DNA of 56,746 nucleotides from assembly GCF_000327285.1 (NCBI RefSeq), contig NZ_HE998567.1, positions 504,077 through 560,822 on the forward strand. The letters run 5' to 3'. This document shows, one piece after another, positions 36,900 through 45,387 of the stretch. Made by a program: the position numbers and the translations under genes. The notes under the pieces are model-generated. The model did no database searches, had not been told where the DNA came from, and saw only the letters and a program-made list of their open reading frames with translations. The stretch comes from Holdemania massiliensis AP2 (lineage in GTDB: Bacteria > Bacillota_I > Bacilli_A > Erysipelotrichales > Erysipelotrichaceae). Positions within the stretch are counted from its first letter, which is position 1; each line of letters opens with the position of its first letter.

Positions 36900-37370
36900 A
36901 TGGCAGATGAGAAAATTTATGTAACTCAAGAAGGTCTTGAAGAATTAAAAAAGGAACAGGAAAACCTGATCCATGTTGTTCGTCAGGAAGTCATTGAAGA
37001 TCTGAAAGCTGCCCGTGCGCAGGGTGACTTGTCAGAAAATGCTGATTATGATGCAGCGCGGGATCGCCAGGCCCAGGTCGAAGCGCGGATCCGCGAGCTT
37101 GAAATCATGCTCAACAACATCGAGATTATCGATGATAAGCAGGGTTCTGTCCGGGTGGCCAAGATTGGTTCAACCGTCAAGATTGAAGAGCTGGATACGC
37201 ATCAGATCGACGAATTTACGATCGTAGGATCGGTTGAAGCGGATCCGCTCAATGGAAAGCTTTCCAATGTGACGCCGTTAGCGGAAGCCATTCTGGAACA
37301 CAAGGTGGGTCAGACGGTGGAAGTTCTGGTCGATGAACCTTATCAGGTAAAGATTTTAGAAATTCGGTAA
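36900..37370 (+). CDS. greA: transcription elongation factor GreA
   Basis: A 156-residue protein that rescues arrested RNA polymerase by stimulating transcript cleavage. The N-terminal coiled coil runs from about residue 8 to 75 with the conserved acidic tip ARAQGDLSENADYDAARDRQ. The C-terminal FKBP-like domain ends in a GQTVEVLVDEPYQVKILEI-like strand. The ATG at 36900 follows AAGGAGTGAGAG; a GTG at 36888 is in frame but overlaps that site. Confidence 0.96.
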   Translation: MADEKIYVTQEGLEELKKEQENLIHVVRQEVIEDLKAARAQGDLSENADYDAARDRQAQVEARIRELEIMLNNIEIIDDKQGSVRVAKIGSTVKIEELDTHQIDEFTIVGSVEADPLNGKLSNVTPLAEAILEHKVGQTVEVLVDEPYQVKILEIR

Positions 37371-37420
37371 AAAAAGCAGGAATTTTGACAATTTGCGCAA
37401 TAGAATAAGCGGGTGATCTT

Positions 37421-37894
37421 ATGAAAAAAGGGTTCCTGCTTATTTTTTGTTTTGTTTTTCTGCTTCTGCCGGTGATTCCGCAGCGGGTTGTCGATCTAAA
37501 GACGATGCGCGGACAGCCGATTACCGTGACGATTGAAGGCGCTGTGCTTCAGCCGCAGACGCTGACTTGTGCTCCCTACACACAGCTGGACGAGGTGCTT
37601 GCCCAGGTGGAGCTGGCTGAGGATGCGGATCTCACGCCGTTTTCCATGACGATGACGCTCAAGGACAACGATGTGATTCGGATTCCGCAGCTTCAGTCCA
37701 CACCGCGGATATCCATTAACACCGCCACGCTGGAGCAGCTCATGCAGCTGCCGGGAATTGGTCAGGCAACGGCTCAGAAAATTATTGACTATCGGGCGGA
37801 GCACGGTCTGTTTCAGCAGCTGGAAGATCTGATGCAGGTTCCGGGCATCAAGCAGAAGAAATGGGATGCGCTGAAGGATTTCATCTGCCTATGA
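37421..37894 (+). CDS. comEA: ComEA-type DNA receptor
   Basis: A 157-residue protein with an N-terminal signal/anchor (GFLLIFCFVFLLLPVIP), a short SLBB-like domain (about residues 33-90) and a C-terminal double helix-hairpin-helix: ISINTATLEQLMQLPGIGQATAQKIIDYR and FQQLEDLMQVPGIKQKKWDAL. ComEA binds incoming double-stranded DNA at the outer face of the membrane. The stop overlaps the comEC start (ATGA). Confidence 0.93.
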   Translation: MKKGFLLIFCFVFLLLPVIPQRVVDLKTMRGQPITVTIEGAVLQPQTLTCAPYTQLDEVLAQVELAEDADLTPFSMTMTLKDNDVIRIPQLQSTPRISINTATLEQLMQLPGIGQATAQKIIDYRAEHGLFQQLEDLMQVPGIKQKKWDALKDFICL

Positions 37895-39834
37895 ACCATC
37901 CGGAAGCGTTGCGCTGGCTTTTGTGCGCGGTGATCAGTCTGTGTCTGCCGGAAGCTTTTTGGGGTGTTGGATTGCTTTTCAGTGCGGTATTTGTCTTAAT
38001 TGGAACACCGCGATCCCGGCGTTTATTCATGACGCTTCGGATTTTGGCCATCCTTGCAATTTTAAGTATTCAGCTGCAGCCCGCACCGTTCGTTTCCGGT
38101 TCTCGCTTTTCAGGAACAGTTGTCTCCGTTTCCGCCGGCAGCTTTGTGCTGCAGAGTGAACAGGGACGCTTTCAGGTGATCAGCAAAGCCTTGCCCGATT
38201 TGGATGATCAGGTCCAGGTCGAGGGAATCAGTCAGGCATTTGATGAAAACGATTCCTTTTATGGCTTTGATGCAAAGGCCTGGTCACTTCGGGAAAGGTT
38301 AAACGGCCGGATTTATGCGGATACACTTGAAATTGGACGTCAAGGGAAAACGCCGCGGGCTTTTCTGCAGCGGCGGATCGCAGCGATTTCAGATCCGCTT
38401 CAGCGGGCGCTGGCCAATAAATTTATTCTGGGCGTTAACGAACGGGAAACCGGCCTGGCGATTCTGCTTCGCTGCGGATTCCAATACAGCGTGATCCTGA
38501 GCGGCTTCGCCATGATCTGCGGATGGTTTTGGAAACCGCGCACCGTTCGCTGGATGCGCTTAGGTACGGCGCTGGGCATTGCGGTCATCCTGCACTTTCC
38601 GTATCCCTTGATCCGCTTATCCCTGAATGAAGGCTTTCGGTTTCTTTCTAGCGTTGATCGAATTGAAAAGTTTGAAATGAAATGGACGCTGTTGTTGCTT
38701 CTGGCGCCGCGCCGCGTAGCCACGGCAGCCTTTCTGCTTCCGTTTGCCTTTGCACTGTGTGCGTTGTTTCCCTTTCGCCAATCCCCGCGAATATCGCGGT
38801 TCAATCTCAGCTGGTGTCTGCAGAGCGGACTGTTTCACTCCGTCAGTCCTGTGATGGTATTGGGAATGCAGCCGCTGCGTTGGGGATTGGGGTTGTGTAC
38901 ACTGGGTTGTTTGGGCGGGCTGATCTGGCCGCCAGGATTCACCTTCAGTACAGTGCTGGCGGGTTTTCTGGATCGTCTGGTTCAGCTTGGCGGCGTGCTT
39001 CCGGGAAAGCTTTCATGGATCGTTGTTGTATTGGCGAGCCTAACCGGCTTGTTGATCAAACGCCATCGCGCAATTGTTTTCAGTGTTCTGTTAATCCTGT
39101 GGACGGTTTTCGGCTGGTGGCATCCCTGGGCCAGTCTGACGCTGATCGACGTCGGCCAGGGCGACAGTCTTCTGCTGCGGCTGCCGTATAATCAAGGCAA
39201 CATACTGATTGATACCGGCAAACCTGCGGCTTGGGATCAGGTCGAGGCAATGCTGGAAGGAGAGGGCATCCGCAGGCTGGATGCTTTGATTCTGACGCAT
39301 CAGGATGAAGATCACAGTGGAAACAAGGAAGTTTTGATCGAACGCTATCATCCTTCGAGCGTTGTTGAAGAGCTGAATGAACCGCTGACAATAGGTGGCC
39401 TGACGCTATTCAATCTAAATGCCGATCCTGATTCTGACGAAAGCAACGAAAACAGTCTTGTGCTGCTTTTGCGAATGAATGATCTGACGATGCTTTTATC
39501 CGGTGATGCGCCGGTAGAGGTTGAACAGAAGATCCTGAATCAAATCCCCGGCCTGCGCGCGGATGTGATCAAGCTGGGACATCATGGAAGCCAAACTTCC
39601 AGCTGTCTGCGCTGGCTGAAAACACTTCAGCCCAAGCTTGCGTTAAATTCGAGCGGCCGCGGAAATAGCTACGGACATCCGCATCCCGATGTTGTCCGAA
39701 GGCTGCAAGATTGCCGGATCCCACTTCTGGATACACAGCAGGAAGGCGATATTCGCATTGTCATGACACCGATTTGTAATTTCCTTTTTACCGCGCGCCG
39801 GGGATTTGCTATAATAGGGGAGGTGATTCGATGA
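37891..39834 (+). CDS. comEC: ComEC/Rec2-type DNA uptake channel
   Basis: A 647-residue protein. It has N-terminal membrane segments with an OB-like loop (SRFSGTVVSVSAGSFVLQSEQG), a central Competence domain of several helices, and a C-terminal metallo-beta-lactamase-type domain starting LTLIDVGQGDSLLLRLP with LTHQDEDHSGN (about residues 467-477), LSGDAP and KLGHHGSQTS. ComEC takes single-stranded DNA across the membrane. Slightly shorter than Bacillus ComEC (776). Start set by the ATGA overlap; holA overlaps its stop. Confidence 0.93.
   Translation: MNHPEALRWLLCAVISLCLPEAFWGVGLLFSAVFVLIGTPRSRRLFMTLRILAILAILSIQLQPAPFVSGSRFSGTVVSVSAGSFVLQSEQGRFQVISKALPDLDDQVQVEGISQAFDENDSFYGFDAKAWSLRERLNGRIYADTLEIGRQGKTPRAFLQRRIAAISDPLQRALANKFILGVNERETGLAILLRCGFQYSVILSGFAMICGWFWKPRTVRWMRLGTALGIAVILHFPYPLIRLSLNEGFRFLSSVDRIEKFEMKWTLLLLLAPRRVATAAFLLPFAFALCALFPFRQSPRISRFNLSWCLQSGLFHSVSPVMVLGMQPLRWGLGLCTLGCLGGLIWPPGFTFSTVLAGFLDRLVQLGGVLPGKLSWIVVVLASLTGLLIKRHRAIVFSVLLILWTVFGWWHPWASLTLIDVGQGDSLLLRLPYNQGNILIDTGKPAAWDQVEAMLEGEGIRRLDALILTHQDEDHSGNKEVLIERYHPSSVVEELNEPLTIGGLTLFNLNADPDSDESNENSLVLLLRMNDLTMLLSGDAPVEVEQKILNQIPGLRADVIKLGHHGSQTSSCLRWLKTLQPKLALNSSGRGNSYGHPHPDVVRRLQDCRIPLLDTQQEGDIRIVMTPICNFLFTARRGFAIIGEVIR
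39787..39815 (+). promoter_or_regulatory. promoter of holA inside the comEC end
   Basis: TTTACC, 17 bases, TATAAT with TGC extension, 16 bases before the ATG at 39831. It allows the essential holA to be expressed without the com genes. Confidence 0.6.
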
Positions 39835-40790
39835 ACTATTTATTGTACGGGTCGGAAACGTATCGGCTGAAGAAAAAACTGGAAGAACTGCTGAAAGCAA
39901 ACGATCCGGAAAACACAGGCATGAACACGGTGGTCTACGATGCAGGCAGCGCCGATTTTCAGCTTCGTGCGGTTCTGGAGGACGCCTGGACCATTCCGTT
40001 TTTTGCGGAAAAGAAAACGGTGGTGGTCCGCAATCCGGTATTTTTAACGCCGTCAGGATCCTTGAATGATAAGGACGGCAAAGCTCTGGAGGAATATCTC
40101 AATCAGGCTTGCCCGAGCACGGATCTGATCTTCTGCGGTGAATTTGACAGCCTGGATCAGCGCAAGAAGCTCGTTAAGCTGGTTTTGAAGACCTGCCGGG
40201 TATTCACGATGAAGCGGATGGATGAACGGGAGTTTCGTTCTTATGTCAACCAGCAGCTGTCCGCCCATCAGCTGATTCTGTCGCGGGATGCGATGGAGGA
40301 ATTGATGCAGCGGCTGCCGTTGGATATGGAAAGTTTTCATCAGGAGCTGATCAAGCTGACGCTGTATGGAACCAAGATCAGCCGCGATGATATCGTGCAT
40401 CTGGTCAGCCGGCCGCTGGATGAGGATGTGTTCCATCTGGTCAACGCGGTCATCACCCATAACCTGAAACAAGCCATGCATTTGTGGAAGGATCTGGATT
40501 CCTTAAATAAAGATCCGATCTATCTGGTCGCCTTGCTGGCCTCACAGTTTCGTTTAATGGCGCAGGTGCGGATGCTCAGCGATCGAAGGATGAGTGAATC
40601 GATGATCGCTCAGCAGCTGAAGGTTCATCCATTTCGGGTTAAGAAAGCCCATGAAGCGGTGGCCCGACTGAATTCTGAGCGGCTTTTGGAAATTTTAAAT
40701 GATCTGGCAGAGCTGGATCAACGCTTTAAAAGCGGTACGCTGGATCGGAAGCTGGGCTTTGAGATGTTTTTAATCAAAGCTGCACGGTAG
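39831..40790 (+). CDS. holA: DNA polymerase III delta subunit
   Basis: A 319-residue clamp-loader subunit that opens the sliding clamp. The start MNYLLYGSETYRLKKKLEELL, the middle PFFAEKKTVVVRNPVFL and the C-terminal LVNAVITHNLKQAMHLWKDL plus LDRKLGFEMFLIKA match bacterial HolA (YqeN). The AAA+ fold has no Walker motif, as usual for delta. GGGGAGGTGATTCG precedes the start. comEA-comEC-holA is the conserved Firmicutes order. Confidence 0.95.
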   Translation: MNYLLYGSETYRLKKKLEELLKANDPENTGMNTVVYDAGSADFQLRAVLEDAWTIPFFAEKKTVVVRNPVFLTPSGSLNDKDGKALEEYLNQACPSTDLIFCGEFDSLDQRKKLVKLVLKTCRVFTMKRMDEREFRSYVNQQLSAHQLILSRDAMEELMQRLPLDMESFHQELIKLTLYGTKISRDDIVHLVSRPLDEDVFHLVNAVITHNLKQAMHLWKDLDSLNKDPIYLVALLASQFRLMAQVRMLSDRRMSESMIAQQLKVHPFRVKKAHEAVARLNSERLLEILNDLAELDQRFKSGTLDRKLGFEMFLIKAAR

Positions 40791-40850
40791 AGAAGCAGCC
40801 GCAGAAAATAGAAATCCAATGGGAATGGACAGCGAAACAAAGAAGAACGC

Positions 40851-40859
40851 TGATAGAAT
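40851..40859 (+). promoter_or_regulatory. candidate extended -10 of serine dehydratase gene
   Basis: TGA-TAGAAT 12 bases before the start; no -35 identified. Confidence 0.3.
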
Positions 40860-40871
40860 AAAGGGAGTGTT

Positions 40872-42179
40872 ATGATGGATTCATTAAAGGAACTGTATAA
40901 AATCGGTCCGGGTCCCAGCAGTTCGCATACGCTGGGACCGCAGCGGGCCTGCCAGCTGTATAAAGCGGAATACGGCGAAAAACTGCATCATGTGGAAGTT
41001 GAACTGTATGGCTCGTTATCTTTGACCGGCAAGGGTCATCTGACCGACTACATTATCCGCAAAACTTTTGAACCGGCAAAAACGACGATTTTCTTTTTAA
41101 AGGACTGGAAGGAAAGCTTTCCCAACGGTTTTTATATCCGCGGCTATAACGAAGCCCATCAGCTGCTGGCAAAATGGACCGTTTTCTCCGTCGGCGGCGG
41201 ATCCATAAAAATTCTGGAAAAGCATCTGGAAACCGGCGAGAATGTCTATCCTGAAAATTCCATGCAGAGCATCCGTGAGATTTGTGAACGGGAAAAGATC
41301 GGCTTTGCCGAATATGCTCTGCGGGCCGAGGAAGGCTTGGAAAGCTATCTCGATACGATTTTGACGGCCATGCTTGCTTCGGTGAAGCAGGGTCTGCAGG
41401 CCAGCGGAATTTTGCCGGGACGGTTAAAAATGGAACGGGCAGCGAAAGCGATGCTGCTGCAGGCCGGAACGATTGAAGAGGAAGCAGAGCGGTCAAAGAT
41501 GCGCTTAGCGGCCTATGCCTATGCGGCCAGCGAACAGAATGCTTCAGCCGGAACAGTGGTCACGGCTCCGACGCTGGGTTCCTGCGGCGTCATGGCGGCG
41601 CTGATGTACTATTATTATAACGATCGGCAGTTCACCCGCGGCAAGCTGGTCAAAGCTCTGGCGGTGGCGGGATTGTTCGGTGATCTGATTAAAACCAACG
41701 CAACGATCTCCGGTGCGGTCGGCGGCTGTCAGGCAGAAATCGGTGCGGCCTGTGCGATGGCGGCTGCCGCGGCCGCCTATTTAAACGGCATGAACTGCGC
41801 TCAGATTGAATATGCCGCGGAGATCGGTATGGAACACCATCTGGGACTGACGTGTGATCCGGTTGGCGGCTATGTCATCATTCCTTGTATTGAACGCAAT
41901 GCGGTAGCGGTGCTGCGTGCGCTGGACGCGATGTCCTTAGCGCGGACGATGAGCCGGGTGAAAAAGAACCGCGTCAGCTTCGATGTTGTCGTGAAGACGA
42001 TGAATTATACCGGCAAGCATCTGCCGATTGAGTTGAAGGAAACTTCCCTAGGCGGTCTGGCCAAAGAGGTTCAGATTGTCCCGGAGGAGCATCCTTCATG
42101 TCTGGACGGTCATTTGATCGTCGAAGAAGCCGTCATGGAAAACGATGTGCTGGCTTCCCCGATCCGCTTTGATCTATGA
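40872..42179 (+). CDS. sdaA: L-serine ammonia-lyase (iron-sulphur, single chain)
   Basis: A 435-residue enzyme turning L-serine into pyruvate and ammonia with a [4Fe-4S] cluster. The N-terminal beta-type domain starts ELYKIGPGPSSSHTLGP; the alpha-type domain has APTLGSCGVMAAL, GAVGGCQAEIGAACAM and LGLTCDPVGGYVIIPCIERNA, whose Cys bind the cluster. The two halves are separate chains in Bacillus (SdaAA/SdaAB) and fused here. The ATG at 40875 may be the true start, as it is better placed behind GGGAG. The 2-aminoacrylate it releases is the classic RidA substrate. Confidence 0.93.
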   Translation: MMDSLKELYKIGPGPSSSHTLGPQRACQLYKAEYGEKLHHVEVELYGSLSLTGKGHLTDYIIRKTFEPAKTTIFFLKDWKESFPNGFYIRGYNEAHQLLAKWTVFSVGGGSIKILEKHLETGENVYPENSMQSIREICEREKIGFAEYALRAEEGLESYLDTILTAMLASVKQGLQASGILPGRLKMERAAKAMLLQAGTIEEEAERSKMRLAAYAYAASEQNASAGTVVTAPTLGSCGVMAALMYYYYNDRQFTRGKLVKALAVAGLFGDLIKTNATISGAVGGCQAEIGAACAMAAAAAAYLNGMNCAQIEYAAEIGMEHHLGLTCDPVGGYVIIPCIERNAVAVLRALDAMSLARTMSRVKKNRVSFDVVVKTMNYTGKHLPIELKETSLGGLAKEVQIVPEEHPSCLDGHLIVEEAVMENDVLASPIRFDL

Positions 42180-42679
42180 GTAAACCGACGGCAAAAACAG
42201 AGAAGATTGTTCATCCTTTCACGCCGATCTATGATGCGCACAGCCGAGTGCTGATTCTTGGCTCCATGCCTTCGGTGTCCTCACGGCAGCAGGCGTTTTA
42301 TTACGCTCACCCGCGCAACCGGTTCTGGCCGACCATGGCCGCGCTGGACGGCGCTTTGCTGGAAACCGTTGAGCAGCGTACAGCGTTTTTGCATCGGCGC
42401 CATTTTGCGCTGTGGGATGTGATTGCCAGCTGTACGATTGCCGGCAGCAGCGATGCCAGTATCCGCGACGTCCAAGTCAATGATTTTCAGCCGCTGTTAG
42501 CCGCGACGGAAATTAAAACGATTGTCACGACCGGCAAGACAGCCGGCCGGCTGTATCAGAAATATGCTCAGGCTGAAACGGGAATGGAGGCGCTGATCCT
42601 GCCTTCGACTTCACCCGCCAACGCCGCGATGTCGCTGGATCAGCTGATCACAGCCTATCAGGTTTTGTTTGAACTTTAA
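42176..42679 (+). CDS. DNA-deoxyinosine glycosylase (UDG superfamily)
   Basis: A 167-residue protein of the HDG/TIGR04274 type. VLILGSMPSVSS, YYAHPRNRFWPTM (active-site region) and ILPSTSPANAAM (the minor-groove loop) follow the uracil-DNA glycosylase superfamily order. These enzymes remove deaminated bases such as hypoxanthine. It is coupled to the serine dehydratase gene by ATGA. With rdgB (dITP removal) the window holds both pool and DNA defences against deaminated purines. Confidence 0.88.
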   Translation: MSKPTAKTEKIVHPFTPIYDAHSRVLILGSMPSVSSRQQAFYYAHPRNRFWPTMAALDGALLETVEQRTAFLHRRHFALWDVIASCTIAGSSDASIRDVQVNDFQPLLAATEIKTIVTTGKTAGRLYQKYAQAETGMEALILPSTSPANAAMSLDQLITAYQVLFEL

Positions 42680-42716
42680 AACAGGCTTTCCGCAGGGAGG
42701 CCAGGGAGGTGTTTGT

Positions 42717-42923
42717 ATGGGAATTTTACTATGGCCGTTTAAACTGGTGTTCTGGCTGACAGGATTGGTGCTGTCCTTATGCGGCAAGCTGATCACAATC
42801 ATCCTGGGATTGGTTGTCTGTGCCCTTGGCTTGATTTTGTGCATGACGCTGATCGGTCTGTGGGTAGGAATTCCACTGGCTATTTTAGGCCTGTCGTTGA
42901 TCATAAAAGGAGTTCTGGGATGA
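42717..42923 (+). CDS. 68-residue hydrophobic membrane protein
   Basis: Two hydrophobic segments of about 20 residues (WPFKLVFWLTGLVLSLCG; LGLVVCALGLILCMTLIGLWVGIPLAILGL) and almost no soluble part. AGGGAGGTGTTTGT precedes the ATG at 42717. Its stop overlaps the U32 gene start (ATGA). Function unknown. Confidence 0.7.
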   Translation: MGILLWPFKLVFWLTGLVLSLCGKLITIILGLVVCALGLILCMTLIGLWVGIPLAILGLSLIIKGVLG

Positions 42924-45223
42924 AACGCCCGGAACTTTTAGCTCCAGCCGGCAGCATGGAGGCGCTGCTCGCCGCGGTCAACAACGGTGCGGACGCGGTT
43001 TATCTGGGATCGACGCGCTTTGGCGCCCGGGCGTATGCCGGCAATTTTGATGCCCAGCAGCTGCAGCAGGCCTTGCGTTATTGTCACCAGCATGAGGTCA
43101 AGGTCTATGTTACGGTCAATACGCTGATCATGGAAAACGAACTGGATGAGGCGAAAGCGCTGATTGATTTCCTTTATCACAGTGATGTTGATGCCCTGAT
43201 CCTGCAGGATCTCGGACTGGTTTCCTGGATTCGCCGTGCTTATCCGGATTTTGAGCTGCATGCCTCAACTCAGATGCATATTCATAACCGCGAGGGTGTG
43301 CGTTGGGTTAAGGAATTAGGGATGCAGCGAGCTGTTTTGGCGCGGGAAACCCCGCTTGAGCTGGTGCAGGAATGCGCTGAAGAAGGACTGGATCTGGAGA
43401 TTTTCGTCTATGGGGCGCTGTGCGTCTGTTACAGCGGCGAATGTCTGATGTCCAGCATTCAGGGCGGCCGCAGCGGCAACCGCGGACAATGCGCGCAGCC
43501 CTGCCGGATGCCGTATCAGTTAGTTGAATTGGAAAGTGGACGGGAAATCAAAGCTCCGGGTGAATACTTATTAAGTCCGATGGATCTCAATACGCTGCAG
43601 CATGTGGAACAGCTGATGCAAAGCGGCGCGACCAGCTTCAAAATTGAGGGACGGATGAAACGTCCGGAATATGTCGGCGCTGTTGTTCGGGCGTATCGGG
43701 AAAAGATTGACGCTATTCTAAACGGACAGCCTAAAAGAAGCGATGAAGCTGAACAGATCCGGCTGAAAAAACTATTCAACCGCGGTTTTACAGAGGGATA
43801 TCTCTTTCACCAACAGGGCAGTGCCGTAATGAATCCGCTGCGTCCCAATCACGTCGGCGTTCAAATCGGAACTGTGCTGAGTCAGCGCGGCGGCCGGGTT
43901 CAGGTGCGGCTGAGCGCACCGCTGCATCAGGGCGATGGTCTGCGCATCCTGCGGGAAAATGGCGAAGATATCGGATTTACGGCCAATTATATTTATAAAA
44001 ATGATTTGTTGTGCGCACAGGGGCAGAGCGGCGATATCCTGGAACTGCCGGTTGCAGAGAAAGTAAAGCCTGGCGCGGCTTTGCTTCAGACCACAGACAG
44101 CGAACTGATGAAGGTCATTCAGGCTCAGTCTGCCCAGCCGGCTTATCGCATTCCGGTATGCTTTACCGTTTGCGGCAAGGCGGGGGAACCGATGGTTTTG
44201 ACGGTCAGCGACGCGCAGGGCTATCGTGCCGAAGCCTTAACACAACAAAGGCTTCAGCCGGCGCAGAAGGCGCCGTTAGACAAACAGCGGTTAGTGAATC
44301 AGCTGGGAAAGCTCAACGATACGCCGTTTGTCCTGAAGGAAGTCACCAATCTTCTGGAAGGCGCATTGTTTCTGCCTGTCCAGCAAATTAATGAAGCCCG
44401 CCGGCAGGCTTTAGCCGCGTTAATTCAGCTGCGCGAAGTCCGCTATCCACATCGTGGGCCGAATCAGCGTCAGCCAATTCAATCCATGGTCATCGAGGCG
44501 AAATCGGTCTTGCCTAAGCTGATTGTCCAGATCGAAACACGGGAACAGGCCGAAGCGCTGCTTGATCTGCCCGTTCAGCTTGTCAGCAGCTGGCCGGCGC
44601 TGATTCAGGCGTATCCGCAGATCATGCCGTCCTCATTGCGGGTTCAGGAAAAACCAACCGTGTTGGAGGGTGAGTGGCTGCAGGCTGAGGAGATCGGTAC
44701 ACTGAGCCGGGCAACATCGAAACTGATCTGTACGAGTGGATTCAATGTAACCAACAGCGAAGCGCTGGCGCTGCTTTTAAGCCAACAAGCGGTTCAAGGT
44801 GTTGAATTTTCATTGGAACTGACTGCGGCTCAGCAGACAGAAATTCGCGCAGCGTTTGAAAAGCAGTTCCACAGATCCGCACCCACCGTCCAGTTTGTCT
44901 ACGGATATCGGGATTTAATGGTATCCAAAGCCTGTCCGGTCAATCGCATTCTCAGCGATGGAAATCAACGGAACTGCCAGCTTTGTCATCAAAAAGCTTA
45001 CGCGCTGAAAAATAAAAAAGGCGAACGGCTTCCGGTTTTCGGGGATGCCGCCTGTTTCAGCCACACGCTTGAAAAGACACCGTTTCAGCTGAGAGCGGAT
45101 GAGCTGGACGCTCATTCTTCATGGAAGATCCGTCTGACGTTGGAAGATGCCCGAACCAGCCGGGAAATCGTGACACGTTATCTGGCTTTCCGCGCCGAGC
45201 GTCAACCGACGGAAATCGGGTAA
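42920..45223 (+). CDS. U32-family protein (RlhA-like, prephenate-dependent tRNA/rRNA hydroxylation type)
   Basis: A 767-residue protein starting MKRPELLAPAGSMEALLAAVNNGADAVYLG, the U32 signature. YGALCVCYSGECLMSS and GRSGNRGQCAQPCRMPY hold the Cys that bind an iron-sulphur cluster, and FKIEGRMKRPEYVGAVVRAYR is the PROSITE U32 block. A DUF3656-like C-terminal half makes it RlhA-sized and above. Although U32 was first described as collagenase, relatives with this layout hydroxylate rRNA or tRNA, so I do not link it to the collagen-like genes. Start by ATGA overlap. Confidence 0.88.
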   Translation: MKRPELLAPAGSMEALLAAVNNGADAVYLGSTRFGARAYAGNFDAQQLQQALRYCHQHEVKVYVTVNTLIMENELDEAKALIDFLYHSDVDALILQDLGLVSWIRRAYPDFELHASTQMHIHNREGVRWVKELGMQRAVLARETPLELVQECAEEGLDLEIFVYGALCVCYSGECLMSSIQGGRSGNRGQCAQPCRMPYQLVELESGREIKAPGEYLLSPMDLNTLQHVEQLMQSGATSFKIEGRMKRPEYVGAVVRAYREKIDAILNGQPKRSDEAEQIRLKKLFNRGFTEGYLFHQQGSAVMNPLRPNHVGVQIGTVLSQRGGRVQVRLSAPLHQGDGLRILRENGEDIGFTANYIYKNDLLCAQGQSGDILELPVAEKVKPGAALLQTTDSELMKVIQAQSAQPAYRIPVCFTVCGKAGEPMVLTVSDAQGYRAEALTQQRLQPAQKAPLDKQRLVNQLGKLNDTPFVLKEVTNLLEGALFLPVQQINEARRQALAALIQLREVRYPHRGPNQRQPIQSMVIEAKSVLPKLIVQIETREQAEALLDLPVQLVSSWPALIQAYPQIMPSSLRVQEKPTVLEGEWLQAEEIGTLSRATSKLICTSGFNVTNSEALALLLSQQAVQGVEFSLELTAAQQTEIRAAFEKQFHRSAPTVQFVYGYRDLMVSKACPVNRILSDGNQRNCQLCHQKAYALKNKKGERLPVFGDAACFSHTLEKTPFQLRADELDAHSSWKIRLTLEDARTSREIVTRYLAFRAERQPTEIG

Positions 45224-45265
45224 CAAGCGTGAATAAAAAAATAAAGTACCTAAATTAATCGCCGC

Positions 45266-45293
45266 GAAACAACCGCTGCGGTTTTTTTGTTTC
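45266..45293 (+). terminator. terminator after the U32 gene
   Basis: AACCG-CTG-CGGTT followed by a T-run, with flanking GAAAC/GTTTC also complementary. The 164-base gap to the amidase shows nothing else clear. Confidence 0.5.
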
Positions 45294-45387
45294 CTCTGGC
45301 TGAACAACCTTTTTTGAGGATCAGCTGAATGCAGCTGTATTCCTGGAAACAAGTATGCTAAACTAAAAAAAGAACAGGGGGAATTTT

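Noticed and set aside
37385-37406. TTGACA followed by TAGAAT before comEA
   Set aside because: The spacing is only 10 bases, too short for a sigma-A promoter.
42920-45223. U32 protein as a collagenase acting on the collagen-like proteins
   Set aside because: U32 members of this length and Cys pattern are RNA hydroxylation factors; distance and operon context give no link.
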